From the NCBI GenBank assembly GCA_029204225.1, contig CM055092.1, positions 86,912,537 through 86,976,536 of the forward strand: a stretch of 64,000 nucleotides of DNA, read 5' to 3'. Of the stretch, positions 22,694 through 35,715 are shown piece by piece. The translations under genes and the position numbers were made by a program. Origin of the DNA: Diphasiastrum complanatum (lineage: Eukaryota; Streptophyta; Lycopodiopsida; Lycopodiales; Lycopodiaceae). Numbering within the stretch: position 1 is the stretch's first letter; every line of letters starts with the position of its first letter. The notes below the pieces were generated by a model, which saw only the letters and a list, made by a program, of their open reading frames with translations, made no database searches and was not told the DNA's origin.

Positions 22694-23410
22694 TCAAGAT
22701 GACTCCTCAAGATCCACTTCTTGGTGCTCCTCCTTGATGGAAATCCGAGACCTCCATGTCTCAAAATGATCACAACAAACATGATCATATAATGTGTACT
22801 TCATGTGATCATCAACATTACTTATGCTAGAAACATAAGTCCAAAAATCACCACAACTTGGCATGATTTTTCTAATATTGAAATCAAGAAGTATTTCCAT
22901 CTCAATAAGGCTAACTACTTGCTTATGGATATAAGTGTCCACTTTGGATGCTTCACTTATTCTCATAAGAAGTTTACAACTTGCCTTTAAAATTGAAAAT
23001 TTACAATCTTCAACATTATGAATGAACACATCATTCATGATCTTATTGAAACCAATAAAAATTACATTATGAAGACATTTCCACTTCCTTGACTTCATAT
23101 TCAATGTAAGTTTACAAGGAAAACATGCTTTGCTATCTATTAAGGCATCACACTCAGCTAGTATTGCCTTAATCCACCTTTGAGATACAAAAATCTCTTC
23201 AAAGCAAAATAGTTCTTCATAAGATTTCATGAGAGCATAAATGAAACTATTTTCATTTTGTGATTGCTTCTTAATCTTTCTTGGTTTCTCTTGGATCATA
23301 ACAATAAATTTGAACTTTTCTAAAGTTCTAAGCAAAATGCTTTCTAAGGACATGAAATAAATCCAAGTGACATTAATGAAAGTGACATTTATCTTTGCAT
23401 CTTGATCCAA
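22694..23410 (-). pseudogene. Unknown retroelement ORF, module copy 1
   Basis: 238 open codons on the minus strand. Visible pieces are MDQDAKINVTFINVTWIYFM, LLRTLEKFKFIVMIQEKPRK, CDALIDSKACFPCKL and CKLLMRISEASKVDTYIHKQ. It overlaps the zinc-knuckle ORF by a frame change near 23404-23410, where the minus strand has a T7 run. So the two were probably one product, or are joined by frameshifting. No domain recognised. Confidence 0.45.
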
Positions 23411-23735
23411 AAAAATTCACTTTCAAATGCAAAACTTCAAAAGGTTTGAAATGTGTGATGATGGACTTTTGAAGACAAATCTTGTAAGTCTTTGTGAGAC
23501 TCCAAGCCTCATGCATCTTTCCACAAAGGAAACACCTTTCCTTGGATTTGTTCTTCTTGCCTTTGCACTTTGAACTTGAAGCTCCATCCTTCACCTCGCC
23601 CCCTTTGCTTTGGTTCTCCTTGGATGGATTGGTCTTCATTTTGTAGCATCTTGAGACAAAACAATCTCTCTTGCCACAAAGGTTGCATTTAGGATCCTTA
23701 CTTGCCTCCAATAGGTTGCCACCTATTGATGCCAT
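23373..23735 (-). CDS. Zinc-knuckle gag-like ORF
   Basis: ATG at 23735 gives MASIGGNLLEASKDPKCNLC. Two Cys clusters are visible: CNLCGKRDCFVSRC and CFLCGKMHEAW, separated by a Lys/Ser-rich basic linker (KCKGKKNKSKE). This is like nucleic-acid-binding knuckles of gag, but neither is a perfect CX2CX4HX4C. It lies downstream of an initiator-Met primer site on the same strand, which supports a retroelement origin. It ends in a frame overlap with the next ORF. Confidence 0.5.
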   Translation of the reverse strand: MASIGGNLLEASKDPKCNLCGKRDCFVSRCYKMKTNPSKENQSKGGEVKDGASSSKCKGKKNKSKERCFLCGKMHEAWSLTKTYKICLQKSIITHFKPFEVLHLKVNFFGSRCKDKCHFH

Positions 23736-23869
23736 GATGAGGAAGTAAAACCTAGTGATATGACTTTTCAAAATGTAATTTGTGACTCTCAAGAAACTAG
23801 ATTTGAACACATTCAACAATCTAGAAGGATCTACACAAGATCTAGACCACAAATTTTGAATCATATCTC

Positions 23870-25530
23870 TTTCAACCTAGTCAATTGGAAACTAATCTTT
23901 GCTTTGATCACTAAGACAAAAGCACTCTATCAAATCACAAAAATCAGATCCAAACACCCCTATTGGACTCAACAAATACCAATGAATCTTCCTCTTGAGA
24001 GTTGGAATGGATTTGAAAAGATTTGATGATTTTCCTTTTCTCTGGACTAGTTCACTCAACTTTTAAGATTCTTGAACAAAGTATGGGTTTTGTTTCAAAT
24101 ACTTGAGAAACAAACTTAGTCACTTATTTTGAACTCACTTCTGACCCAAATAATCTCACTCTTGAGATTTGGATTGATATTGATTTGATTTGACAACAAA
24201 TTAAACAACTAATTTTCACAAAAAAGGATCTACACTAGATCACAAAAACTTGACATGTATACTTGATTCAAACACACAAAGATCGGATCCAATCACCCCT
24301 TTTGGAATCCCTCTTGACCCAAAGAATCTCACTCTTGAGATTTGGAATGGACATGAAATGGTTTGATAACAATCTATGTCAATAATTTTTCACCAAGCTT
24401 AAAAATTAGACATCTAGAGATTCACAAAGATCCCAATCATGTATGAACACTCAAATATGGACTCCTCCCTGTTCTAGACTCCCAATGGGATCACAACTTG
24501 ACCCTCACACTCTCACAAAGAAAGTTTAATAGAACTTATTTGAGTTTCATACATATAATGTCAAAGTTTTGCTCAAAAAATTAAATTCATTCACCCCTAT
24601 TGACTCCACCAAGTACCAATGACTCTACCTCTTTAGAATTGGAATGAAATTCAAATTTTCAAAAATGTGATGCTTCTCTCTCACTAAGATATGTGCTTAC
24701 AAAGAGCTAATTCCACTTAGCAACATTTGATCACAATGAATAAGACAATTTTTCCACCAAAGTCAAGAATTGAGTTACTAGTTCTTGCCCTCTACCAAGG
24801 AAGGATCTCTTGAAAATTTTGGATCAACCACAACACATATGTCTCACTCACATTTATGACTTTAATTAAAGTCAAAAACACACTCACACACTTGAGTAGG
24901 GGTGAACAATGTGATTTGGATCTCAATTTTTTCTCCTAGTACTTGCCAACAATTCTTATCACATAGGTAGATTTTGCCTTTATGAGTGTTTGTGCTTTAG
25001 AAATTCACTAAGGACTAATCCAAGAGTGTCTTCTAGCATTTAGATGCTTCTAGACTCAGCCCTTTAGAATGAAGGTATAATGGATTTCAATCACTCCCCT
25101 TGCAAATCCCTCCTTAATCTTTGGTTTATAGCACTATTTCTCTCTCAACTTTAATGTACACTCAAAAAATCAGAGAATCAACTTCAATGTACTGTAAACA
25201 AGCTTTAATCCATCTATATGATTGATCTAAACCAAGAACAAATCAATGGAATAGAAACAATGCAAGTGAAAGCTTGAAAAATGCACTAAATTGACTCAAA
25301 ATTGGGTGTATGAAGCTCAAAATGCACCAAACTGAATTTTACTGTCAAAAATAGGTCCTGTAAGGCCCCACACGTGTGGAAAGTACACTTGCAGCCCACA
25401 GCAAGATTTGGTACAAATATGATGGTTCAAGCTATCCATTCAACCTCACTACCTCAATATTAGCTTGTTTCCAAAAACCTGCCAATTTGGGTATAGTTTA
25501 GATCAATGCCTTAAATGCACTTGTACTTGG
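23870..25530 (-). mobile_element. Leader of the minus-strand element, with diverged internal repeats
   Basis: No gene. Blocks resembling CTCTTGAGATTTGGAATGGA and ATCCAATCACCCCT recur near 23945-24010, 24150-24180, 24295-24365 and 24590-24650. This suggests old tandem duplication of a 100-350-bp unit. G-box-like CACACGTGTG occurs at 25369. Confidence 0.4.
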
Positions 25531-25542
25531 CTCTGATACCAT
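25531..25542 (-). promoter_or_regulatory. Primer-binding site, initiator tRNA-Met, minus strand
   Basis: Minus-strand TGGTATCAGAGC immediately follows TTTGACA, a normal LTR end. Perfect match to the common copia primer site; sets the direction of the 21.9-25.5-kb element. Confidence 0.8.
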
Positions 25543-25775
25543 GTCAAAGTACAGCAAAATGGACCAAGAATAGATCTGAATCAGATCCACAAGTGTGATT
25601 GGATGTTAGATTAGATCAACCTATCAATCTACACAAGATTAGATAGCATTTAGATCAAATCTAGATGAGTAAATCTAACAAGAACAATCATTATTGATCA
25701 AAACTTGTACTTGCTGGTTTCACACGTGTGAAAACCTGTCAGAGTACGGACATTAGGCTGAGAATAAAGTATACT
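25543..25775 (-). mobile_element. LTR of the minus-strand element (outer end uncertain)
   Basis: On the plus strand it starts TGTCAAAGTACAG and extends to about TGTCAGAGTACGGACA near 25752. It contains the near-palindrome TTTCACACGTGTGAAAA at 25719. A left-hand partner LTR was not found, the element's other end being lost at 21911. Confidence 0.5.
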
Positions 25776-26820
<1,045 letters not shown>

Positions 26821-26824
26821 ATTT

Positions 26825-26842
26825 TGGCGACATTGTCGGGGA
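26825..26842 (+). promoter_or_regulatory. Primer-binding site, tRNA-Asp type
   Basis: TGGCGACATTGTCGGGGA, three to four changes from the usual tRNA-Asp complement, four bases after the LTR end. Confidence 0.7.
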
Positions 26843-27832
26843 GCTACGCCAATTTTTCATTTTCAACATATTTATGATGGTTGGTTTGCATTTAGGCATC
26901 TTGATTTTGGCATGCTAGGGTTAGCTTTGTATTATGGATGTAATTTGTGAGAGTTATGTCCAAAAACGTTTAAAAAATGAGTGGGGACTGTACATATATT
27001 TTTTTTAATTTTTTTTGTAATTTTTATTCAAGTTTTGCCTGACTTTCTATTATTTGTAATTCGATTTGAATAGGTAGGATCGTAGAGCGTTTAAAGGGCT
27101 TTCCAGCCATATAAGTTTTTTTTTTTTGGATTTCATTAAGTGTTGAGCAAGTTGCAAATTTTGGAAGTTGGCAACAAAATTTTGTAAACTTGTCAAAAAC
27201 CAAAATTTTTGTTTTTTTTCCCTGCTCTTTTTAATTTAATTTTTGCCCATTTGAATAAGTAGCATTGTAGAGCACTGAAAGGGCTTTCTAGCCGTATAAG
27301 TTTCTTTGGATTCCATTAAGTATTGAGCAAGTTACAAATTTTTGAAGTTAACACAAAATTATGTAAACTTGTCAAAAACCAGAATCTTCTAGATCTTTTC
27401 TGTCCTGTTTGATCTATTTTTTGCACTACCTTCTACTCTCTATAATTTGATCTGAATAAATAGAGTTGTAGAGCATTGAAAGGGGTTTTTAGAGATATAA
27501 TTTTTTTCTCATTTCGTTGAGCATTGAGAAAGTCAAAATTTTTCTAAAAAGAAAAGAAACTGTAACCTTGTTATTAGCTTCAACAATGTCATTGCTAGCA
27601 GTTGCACCTATCTACAAGGATCAAAATCAACAAGCATTATCTTGGAATCCTTTTTTGGATGGTTTCGACTACTCGTTTGTCAGTGAACAAGGTTATCATG
27701 ATGGCCACCGGACCCATATCGTTATTTTTGAAAATTTGCATTCAAGCGCCGAGGTTGGTGTCGAGGGACCGCCACTAATTTTGGTGGGGGATACCATTGG
27801 AGGGTTTGCGATACCAAGGCAACCCTAACCCT
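26843..27832 (+). mobile_element. Internal region of a short non-autonomous element
   Basis: Only about 1 kb lies between the primer site and the second LTR. It holds a threefold diverged repeat (27060-27560) and one short open frame (27517-27828, ending GGFAIPRQP). That frame contains the phrase GPPLILVGDTIGG and no known domain. There is no gag or pol, so it resembles a LARD/TRIM-type derivative. Confidence 0.55.
27060..27560 (+). repeat. Three diverged tandem copies of a roughly 185-bp unit
   Basis: Units start at about 27068, 27253 and 27446 with GAATA.(G/A)TAG..TTGTAGAGC. Each has AAAGGGCTTT, TTGAGCAAGTT and AACTTGTCAAAAACC (the last lost in the third copy). Confidence 0.75.
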
Positions 27833-28592
<760 letters not shown>

Positions 28593-28657
28593 TGGGATAA
28601 GCAGGAAAACTTATGGTACAATTTTCAAACTGTACTAGCAAAAAATGGCGCATCCGA

Positions 28658-28995
28658 ACAAAAGCTTTGTGTGTAGCATCCTCTCAGTTAAACTAAGTTC
28701 GAGTTTTGAGTAGATGCTAGATCATGCTTCTGCCCACCTCTTTTCCTAAAGGTTATCATGGTAATGCGGTCGTGGGTGTCTGCACTATCGCATTCGCAGG
28801 AGAGCTAACCGGTTGCAAATTATCACATGCAGTTGGGTTGGTTCAAGAAGCAAAAGCGATGATCAACGACAAATACTTGAGATCTACAATAGATTACTTG
28901 GAGCAAAAGCGTCCGTTGCAATCTCTGACATCAACGCTGCTCATCTCATCCTGGTACAAGATCGCTTTTCACAAGACAAATTATTGCTCTTTTAA
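28658..28995 (+). pseudogene. BAHD acyltransferase fragment (HCT-like)
   Basis: VDARSC..PPL is in one frame; after a one-base shift it reads SFPKGYHGNAVVG, then FAGELTGCKLSHAVGLVQEA, MINDKYLRSTIDYLEQ and SSWYKIAFHKTNYC. This is the order of the C-terminal half of plant BAHD acyltransferases. These are cytosolic enzymes that use acyl-CoA to acylate alcohols or amines, such as hydroxycinnamoyl transfer to shikimate. The structural DFGWG motif should follow the WYKIAFH stretch but reads TNYCS. The N-terminal half with HXXXD is absent. A frameshift plus loss of both motifs means a dead fragment. Confidence 0.7.
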
Positions 28996-30009
28996 TCGGG
29001 TGCTTGTCGTCAATGCTGAGATTAAGTTCATGGCTAGGCTGCTTTGCAACAAAGCCATCACTTCTTTCCACTAACATCTTTGCAACAAAGTCGTGGCTAG
29101 TTGTTGACACCCTATTTCACTGCAAAAACCAGGGGGTCAGTAGACCGAGATTTCAATGCTATTCCATTTGTGTGCTGGATGCCCATTGCTCTGCTGCATA
29201 CTTAAAAATGCATTGTGGCAAAGTGGTTGTTGCCCCTAATTCTTCACAACAGTGAAGCTACTGTAGCTCTGACCTTGACTCTAGACAGTCCATTAAGGCA
29301 CTCCTAACCCCCTATCTCATAAACCATTAAGGCACACACCTCTATCTCATAAACCATTGAAGCACTCCTAACCTTATTTCAAACAATCATCATTTCACAG
29401 TTTTTGAACTGATTGGGAGATATTTGAATCTCAAAGAAATGCATTATCTCCAAACACAAACGAGATTTTTCCCCCATTTTTTTTTAAAGTCTCCAGAAGT
29501 AGCTTTGTGTAGGCTAAAAGTTATCGCACTAAGGTATGCAAATTTGCAACTGTTAATTCTGGTTCCGCCGCTTTATGGTGACTGAAAGGCCATGGAAATG
29601 TGACAAGAGATGGCCTTATAAAACGACTCTTGAACATATTGCAAGGCACATTCTAAGATAAATTTCATAGCCAAATTTGTTTTCTCGTGATGTTGGGGGT
29701 CAGATTCAAATAATTTTGAATTTATTTGATATGGTAAGATCCTACATTCATCATTATTGATTCACAAATCAATTCCCTTGCTCAAATAGACGATCACAAC
29801 TCAGAACAAGCCAGTTCTGCAACTAGCATTTACTATTTCTAAATTCCCTCCAATTTATAACTTCTGCAAACTTTTGCTCATCCGTACCTTGATATTCTCC
29901 CTTGAAAAGAACTGTTAAGTTTTTTAATAAATGAAAATAATTATATTTTGTTTATAAGATTGACAATTCTACAGTTGCAAGCTTTCTTTCATCAATAACT
30001 TCATTTTCT
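28996..30009. other. No gene seen; small tandem repeat at 29288-29372
   Basis: CATTAAGGCAC / CTATCTCATAAAC is repeated about two and a half times in 29288-29372. The rest is AT-rich with no coding signal. Confidence 0.4.
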
Positions 30010-30285
30010 TCCAAATTCGGCCAAATCTACTTGGCCCAATTCGACCAATTTGACCAAGTTGGCCCAAGTCGACCAATTGGACCAAATTTGGCCAAATCGA
30101 CCAAAATTTGACCAATTCGGCCAAATTTGGCCAAGTCGACCAATTCGGCCAAATTCAACCAAGTCGACCAATTCGGCCAAATTCGACCAATTTGACCAAT
30201 TTGGCCAAATCGACTTGGCCAAATTTGGCCAAATCGACCAAAGTCGGCCAAGTTGACCAATTTGACCAAATTTGACCCGAGTCAA
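30010..30285. repeat. Minisatellite of GGCCAA/GACCAA words
   Basis: Nearly every 8-10 bases contains (G/T)(G/A)CCAA followed by ATT, AGT or ATC, giving about 28 CCAA words. The frames on both strands are open only because of the repeat (minus strand Trp/Asn/Leu-rich). Confidence 0.85.
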
Positions 30286-30309
30286 AAAATCTCTTTTTGA
30301 CAAGGATGA

Positions 30310-30420
30310 CATAGGGTCAGATTTTTATCATTGGGTTGAATGTTTTCAATTGGGTCGAACTTTTACCATTGGGTCGGATTTGTACCATCGGGTCAGATTT
30401 TCACCATTGGGTCGGATTTT
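30310..30420. repeat. Tandem array of GGGTCGGATTTTTACCATT units
   Basis: Five units of about 20-22 bp, each starting GGGT(C/T)(A/G)GA and containing ATTGGGTC or ATCGGGTC at the joint. Confidence 0.8.
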
Positions 30421-30429
30421 TTGACAAAG

Positions 30430-30640
30430 TTTACGTCCGACAGTTTACATTCGACGATTTTTATGTCCGAGGAGTTACGTTCAACGGTTTACGTCCGATG
30501 GGTTTGAATATTTTCAAAATTTCGAATTTTTGGAACGACTCGATTTTTTGAGGACTCGAATTTTTCCGAACTCGAATTTTTTGACGAACTCGAATATATG
30601 GACGAAGCTCGAATATTTCAAGACTCGAATCTTCGGGTCC
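30430..30640. repeat. Two further short arrays: TTTACGTCCGA and GAACTCGAATTTTT
   Basis: About five TTTACGTCCGA-like words at 30430-30505 pass into six ACTCGAATTTTT-like words at 30537-30630. Both are CpG-containing, unlike the flanks. Confidence 0.7.
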
Positions 30641-31020
30641 TTATTTACTTTCCAATTGAAATAGTTAAAACAACTATTCGCAGGGTGAAATTGAACATTC
30701 AACAATTCTAACATAATTTGGTTATGTAATTTTCACTTGATTTTGGCCAATTTTGTTCAATGACCGTTTACCTACACATACATACACATAGACGTACATA
30801 TACGTACATATGTGTATGTGTATGTGTATCTTAAGATTAACTGACAATGCATCTTAAGTTGAGAATAGATACTAAGGATATTGTGATTCTGGGGCTACTG
30901 CTTATCAATTGTAGGATCAACTTGCTCAAAAATTGTCTACTATTACAATGTTCACCTAATTTTCATCCATCAAATTGTGAATTCTTTCTGAAATCTAGTT
31001 GCCCTATCAAGGGTGCAAAG
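30641..31020. other. No gene seen
   Basis: Contains an alternating-purine-pyrimidine stretch of TACATA/GTATGT words at 30770-30830. No coding signal. Confidence 0.35.
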
Positions 31021-31570
31021 TTCAACTCGAACCTGACACGAACAAGACATTGTCGTGAACAATAAACTGTTGCGAACAAAAATCATTCGAGTCTGAAACT
31101 GTCGAGATCAAGATCGAAATTGTCACGAACATGACGCTCGAAACTCGACACTCGAAACTATCGCAAAACTGTCACGAACAAGACACTCGAAATGGTCGAA
31201 ACCCGCCACTCAAAACTGACACGACACTCGAAACTGTTGAGAAACTGTCACGAACAAGATACTGTCACGAATAAGAAACTGTCGTGAACAAAAATCATTC
31301 GAGTCTAAAACTGTCGTGAAACTCGACACTCGAAAATCACTCGAAATTGTCACGAAACTCGACACTCGAAAATACCTCGAAACTGTATCGACACTCAACA
31401 CTCGACACTTTCGAGGTATTTTCGAGGTATTTGTCGCAAAATTTTGGAAACCCCCCTCCAGAAAATTATTTAGAGTTATTCTGAGTTTCGAGGTATTTTC
31501 ACGAAGCCATCGCGAAGCCATCGGGATATCGCGAAATTTTCGCGAAGCCTTCAATGATTTTCACGAAATT
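31021..31570. repeat. Degenerate array of CGAAACTGTC / CACGAACAAG words
   Basis: CTCGA(A/C)ACT, GTC(A/G)(C/T)GAAC and ACACTCGAAA words recur every 10-25 bp for about 400 bp. They end in TTTCGAGGTATTT and TCGCGAA(G/A)CC.T words. Confidence 0.75.
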
Positions 31571-32135
31571 TTCGCAAACCTTCGGGGAATCAAATTGTCT
31601 GCAAATTTGATGAACATACACAATATAATCGAACCGTCAACAAATTTCACAACTTACATAATATAATTGAAATGCCTACATATTTGTTACAAACATCAAA
31701 AAATTATATAACATCTCTTTGCAAATATCATAGGTTATTTGCATATCTAATATCTCATAAACATGTATGAGTGTGCCAGTTATAGAATTGTTCTATTGTC
31801 ATAGATCAAAGGCCTCCATAAGCAAAGATCTAAAAAATCCAACCATGCTCTTAAAACAAATATTTCCACTAGACGACTTGACCACATTGAATTCACCAAT
31901 AGGCAAACTAGAAGCTCCTTTGCTTTCCATCATATTTGCTTCTTCAAATGATTTTTCTAAATGTAGGCCCCTAGATGCTAGAGATTACTATCTTCCTTGC
32001 AAACTTAATGCTCAAACTTTGTCCTTATATTAATTTAATAGTCACCTTGACACATTAAGCAGAACTACCACCATCTTTCTTTAGCAATGCTCAATTTCTC
32101 ACGAACTTGACGAGATAAATGAGATTGCTCAATGA

Positions 32136-32137
<2 letters not shown>
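31571..32137. other. No gene recognised
   Basis: A plus frame of 88 codons (31767-32033) is open but has no recognisable domain and unremarkable composition. I do not call it a gene. Confidence 0.3.

Positions 32138-32182
<45 letters not shown>
32138..32182. repeat. (CT)n microsatellite
   Basis: About 22 CT units. Confidence 0.95.
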
Positions 32183-32183
<1 letters not shown>

Positions 32184-32535
32184 ACAAATTATAGATAATC
32201 GCATCCTTGTCTACAATGCCCAAACTTCTTAATGGCTTTTGTGGTAGTAGCAAAAATTAGCATAGTCTAGAAACAAAATCTAACATGCAACACAAAGCAC
32301 ATATTTGATGATTGAAACAAGTACCATGAGAACTTGATAAGCTGAAATAACAAGGGAATGATGAAACTTGTTGGCCATAATGGTGTTGTAACACAAAAAA
32401 ACCCTAGATTCATACCCATCTGGCTTCTTGAGCATTAATGTAAACTATCTAGTCTCTTTTGATGGTGAAAGAAACTTCTACAGAGAAGATGGCCACAAAC
32501 CTAAACCATTTTGTAGAGTGGTAGTATGGATGGAA

Positions 32536-32805
32536 AATTCATAAGTTTGCTTGAGAAATAGGTACTCGAGCATGCAATGTAAAAGTGTCTTGACTTCTTC
32601 TATTGTCTTCTTGCAGCAACATAGTGATAACTCTGGTAAGAGTTAAATCTGAGTGTGTCGATATGATCATCACCCAGTTCTCATATGTAGAGGACAAGCT
32701 TGAAAGCAATGTCATAATTGCATCTTGATCGCGTATGATTGATCCGACAGCGGCCATCTGCTGCAAAAGATTCTTTAAGTGGTTAATGTGATTTTTGGAT
32801 TAAAA
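32536..32805 (-). pseudogene. Copia gag fragment (UBN2-type)
   Basis: Minus strand HINHLKNLLQQMAAVGS, DQDAIMTLLSSLSSTYENWV and LTRVITMLLQEDNRRSQ match the copia gag segment that precedes the zinc knuckle. No knuckle or pol follows in frame, so it is an isolated fragment. Confidence 0.75.
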
Positions 32806-32980
32806 AAGTTTTGTGAATCTTTTCAAAAAGCTTGCTGGTTATCAACAATAAAATCTCTATGAAAGGAGTAGCATAAAGTGGGCTATGTATCTTGATATAT
32901 TAGAGTGCAAACCTTTTTCTTCTCTTAATATCAATAAAACGCAATAGTATGCAATAGTATCATGACATAGAGAGCAAATT

Positions 32981-32981
32981 T

Positions 32982-33030
<49 letters not shown>

Positions 33031-33041
33031 CTCGCTCGCTC
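32981..33041. repeat. (CT)n microsatellite grading into CTCGCT
   Basis: About 23 CT units, ending in a few CTCG variants. Confidence 0.9.
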
Positions 33042-34700
33042 AGCAAATGTCGAATGTGATACGGCTACCCACTTTGATATGCATTTGCTATATTGTTTGT
33101 CTCCTTGAATGACGCCCTCAAGCCCTTGATTGCATCACACCTCTATGATGTTGTTTGATTTGCAAATTGATGCATGAAGATTTGTCTACGAATATAAAGG
33201 AATCAAAACCGTTTGTTTGGGAAAAATCAAACTCTTAAATGTAGAATTTGGGATCAAAGCTAAAGCATTAATCCTCCTAGCAGCCAAAATTCAAGAATTT
33301 CTCATCAACTCCAAGGAGCTGCAGAATTTGAAATGCTCAGGAGGCATCCCCGTGGATATTCATCCCAAAATAAGTATCCATGCAGTCCTATATAAGCTCC
33401 ACCCATTTTTTTACACAAAGGTCATGCCCCATAGTACAATTGTGCCTTTGATGCTACATTGGTGAGTGAGTTTTCTCTCTGTGCCACCACCACACTCACA
33501 ATAGCTACATGCACCCCAGTGGTGTGCATGATCTATGAGCTTCAATACATAAAATTCTATGTATATATGTATTCTTTTTAATCTTAGGGTGTGCTTTGAT
33601 GACCAAGCACAATGAACCATTATGATGATATAAAGGTGGCCTTTATACTGAAGGAACCATTGCTGGTTTGGATCATCAATCCTGCTAGATTCTCGGGTTC
33701 TCTCCAATGCAAAAGCATGATCTTCTAAGAGAGTACATGTGGTTTGGGAAAGGGGCAAGAAAAGAATAACAGATAAATGTTTATAATATCAGATGCAAAG
33801 GTTGAAAATAAGTATAGGGTAAAGTACCTTGAAGGGAACTTAATTTGACATGGAATCCCTTGCTTGAGGGCCTCCCAGGGACTTTCCTGTCTGACAACTG
33901 GCTAAAAATAGATCAAATAAAAAGAAAATAGAGCAGTTTTCGTTGAGAATGCACTACTTCAAGTGCTTTACAATCACAGAAGGGCATTAAGCCCGTTACG
34001 CCTACGTTATGGGCATATTGTCCTGAATCCTCAACTGATGTTAATGAGGATTTTATAATGTATAATGTTCTCAAACACGAAAATGAAAAGAAAAAGAAAA
34101 AATCCTGTGAAATTTTTATGTCTAGAACAACACCCAAACATAACAAAAACAGGTGCAAACTAGAGCATTCTAGAATCTGCCAAAAAGTAGTAGATCATCA
34201 GCTCCATCACACATGGTTTCAAAAATATGTTAGTAAATCCCTACTCTACCTGATCAACGCCCGAAGTGTAGGTGAGCATCCATATTAAAACTTTCATGAT
34301 CGACACCCAAGAGTACGTGTACGTCTCATGCCTGAGCATATAAACATACTAGCATTCATGCATTTATAGAACCAGTAGGCTGGATTTCTATAACTTTTCT
34401 GAAGGCAATAGCCCTGATGAAGGCTGACTTGAAAGAGCAAAGCCAATCAAGTAAAGGCTCTACTTCCTGATATGTGTGTGAGGGAAAGTACATGTGAGCA
34501 TCTTGTCAAAATTAAACTAATCTAGAAAAGGTAGGAGGTCTGCAAACTGCACTGCCAAAGATAAACAAATTAACAGAAACCAGCTCTTGAAATGAATCAT
34601 TTGTTAGTAAAAGCTTGGTCGATTACAGTAGAATACTTGCAAACAAAGGACGACTAGCCGCTTGAAAAGTATGATTAAGGCAAAACCAAATCAAATTTGC
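33042..34700. other. No gene recognised
   Basis: Frames at 33217-33465 (plus) and 33411-33758 (minus) are open for 82-115 codons but show no domain. The region around 34000-34700 may be the distal 3' flank of the membrane-protein gene at 35716. Confidence 0.3.
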
Positions 34701-35715
34701 AAGCAAAAAGCTTCAGATGAGAGCTTAAATAAACATCAAATAAATTGATTTTTTTGCTTATCTAGAGCTGCTGGGCATTGATGAGTGTGCTTAAAGCTTA
34801 CTTCCAATCCAAGAATGACCTGTGTAACCGCAGCACAATACAGCAAAGCTTCATTTCTGAAAACTAACTTCTCCAGAGGCATTATGAATGCAGCCTCCGG
34901 CACACATTCCTCAAAATTGCAGAAAATGCTAGAGGCGATAGAGCCCACCAAAACTGTATTGTGACATGTTTTACAATAGAACTAAGTTTATGTATCAGGT
35001 GAGATTGTCAAACCATCAGCCATGTCGTTCACCTAGCCCTTCATAGACATCTGTCTGAATGCAAAAAGCTACTAGATATCGGACATGCTCTCCAGCTATT
35101 ACTAGACCGAAGTTACGCATCAACGGGTATGGTTACCAGATCTCAGATATCCTCTCCAGCTGATACTTGAACGAAGTTATGCATCAGCAGGCACGCCAGC
35201 ACGCCTCAATAAGATCGTCAAGTTTCCATCAGTTTCGAACTTCACTTATCCAACTAAGAAATAACATAAGATCAACGTAAGAGGAAGTTTGTCTTTTCAA
35301 CCAGCATATCAGAAACCCCTTATTATTTACATGTTTGTGCTTAAAATAGTTTGATGGAGAGATCCAGATAACACCAGCTTACAAACTGGGGTTGGAGCAT
35401 CTGCATGAAAAGGGGGTCTTACTCGAAGAGCCCAGAGAAGCTCCCTCAAGCAGACTTTGCCCAAAGAGCGTATAAGAACTTGATTGCCACACCAATTCCA
35501 GATTCTCTCCAAGACTTTCCCGAGACTATACTAATTTGGTGTTTGATGGCCTTCTATCTCTGCTCCTTCAGATCAGGTAAGAAAAGATGAGCTTTCCAGA
35601 ATCAAGACCAACAAGCATTCATAAGTATACCTTGATCCACTTAGTAGGATAATTTAGCTCTTGAAAAAAAATTCAAGGAACACAAACAGAATAAATGGCA
35701 AAAAGGGCCGCAACG
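34701..35715 (-). other. Presumed 3' flank of the membrane-protein gene
   Basis: Non-repetitive by eye and non-coding. ATATC(G/T)GA.AT..TCTCCAGCT is duplicated at about 35077 and 35143 (CTCTCCAGCT.ATACT.GA.CGAAGTTA). Confidence 0.35.

Noticed and set aside
30001-30312. Trp/Asn/Leu-rich 103-codon minus-strand frame
   Set aside because: Created by the CCAA minisatellite.
31767-32033. 88-codon plus frame as a possible gene
   Set aside because: No domain or codon signal; only openness supports it.
32065-32253. Minus-strand frame with an Arg-Glu run
   Set aside because: Crosses the CT array; no domain.
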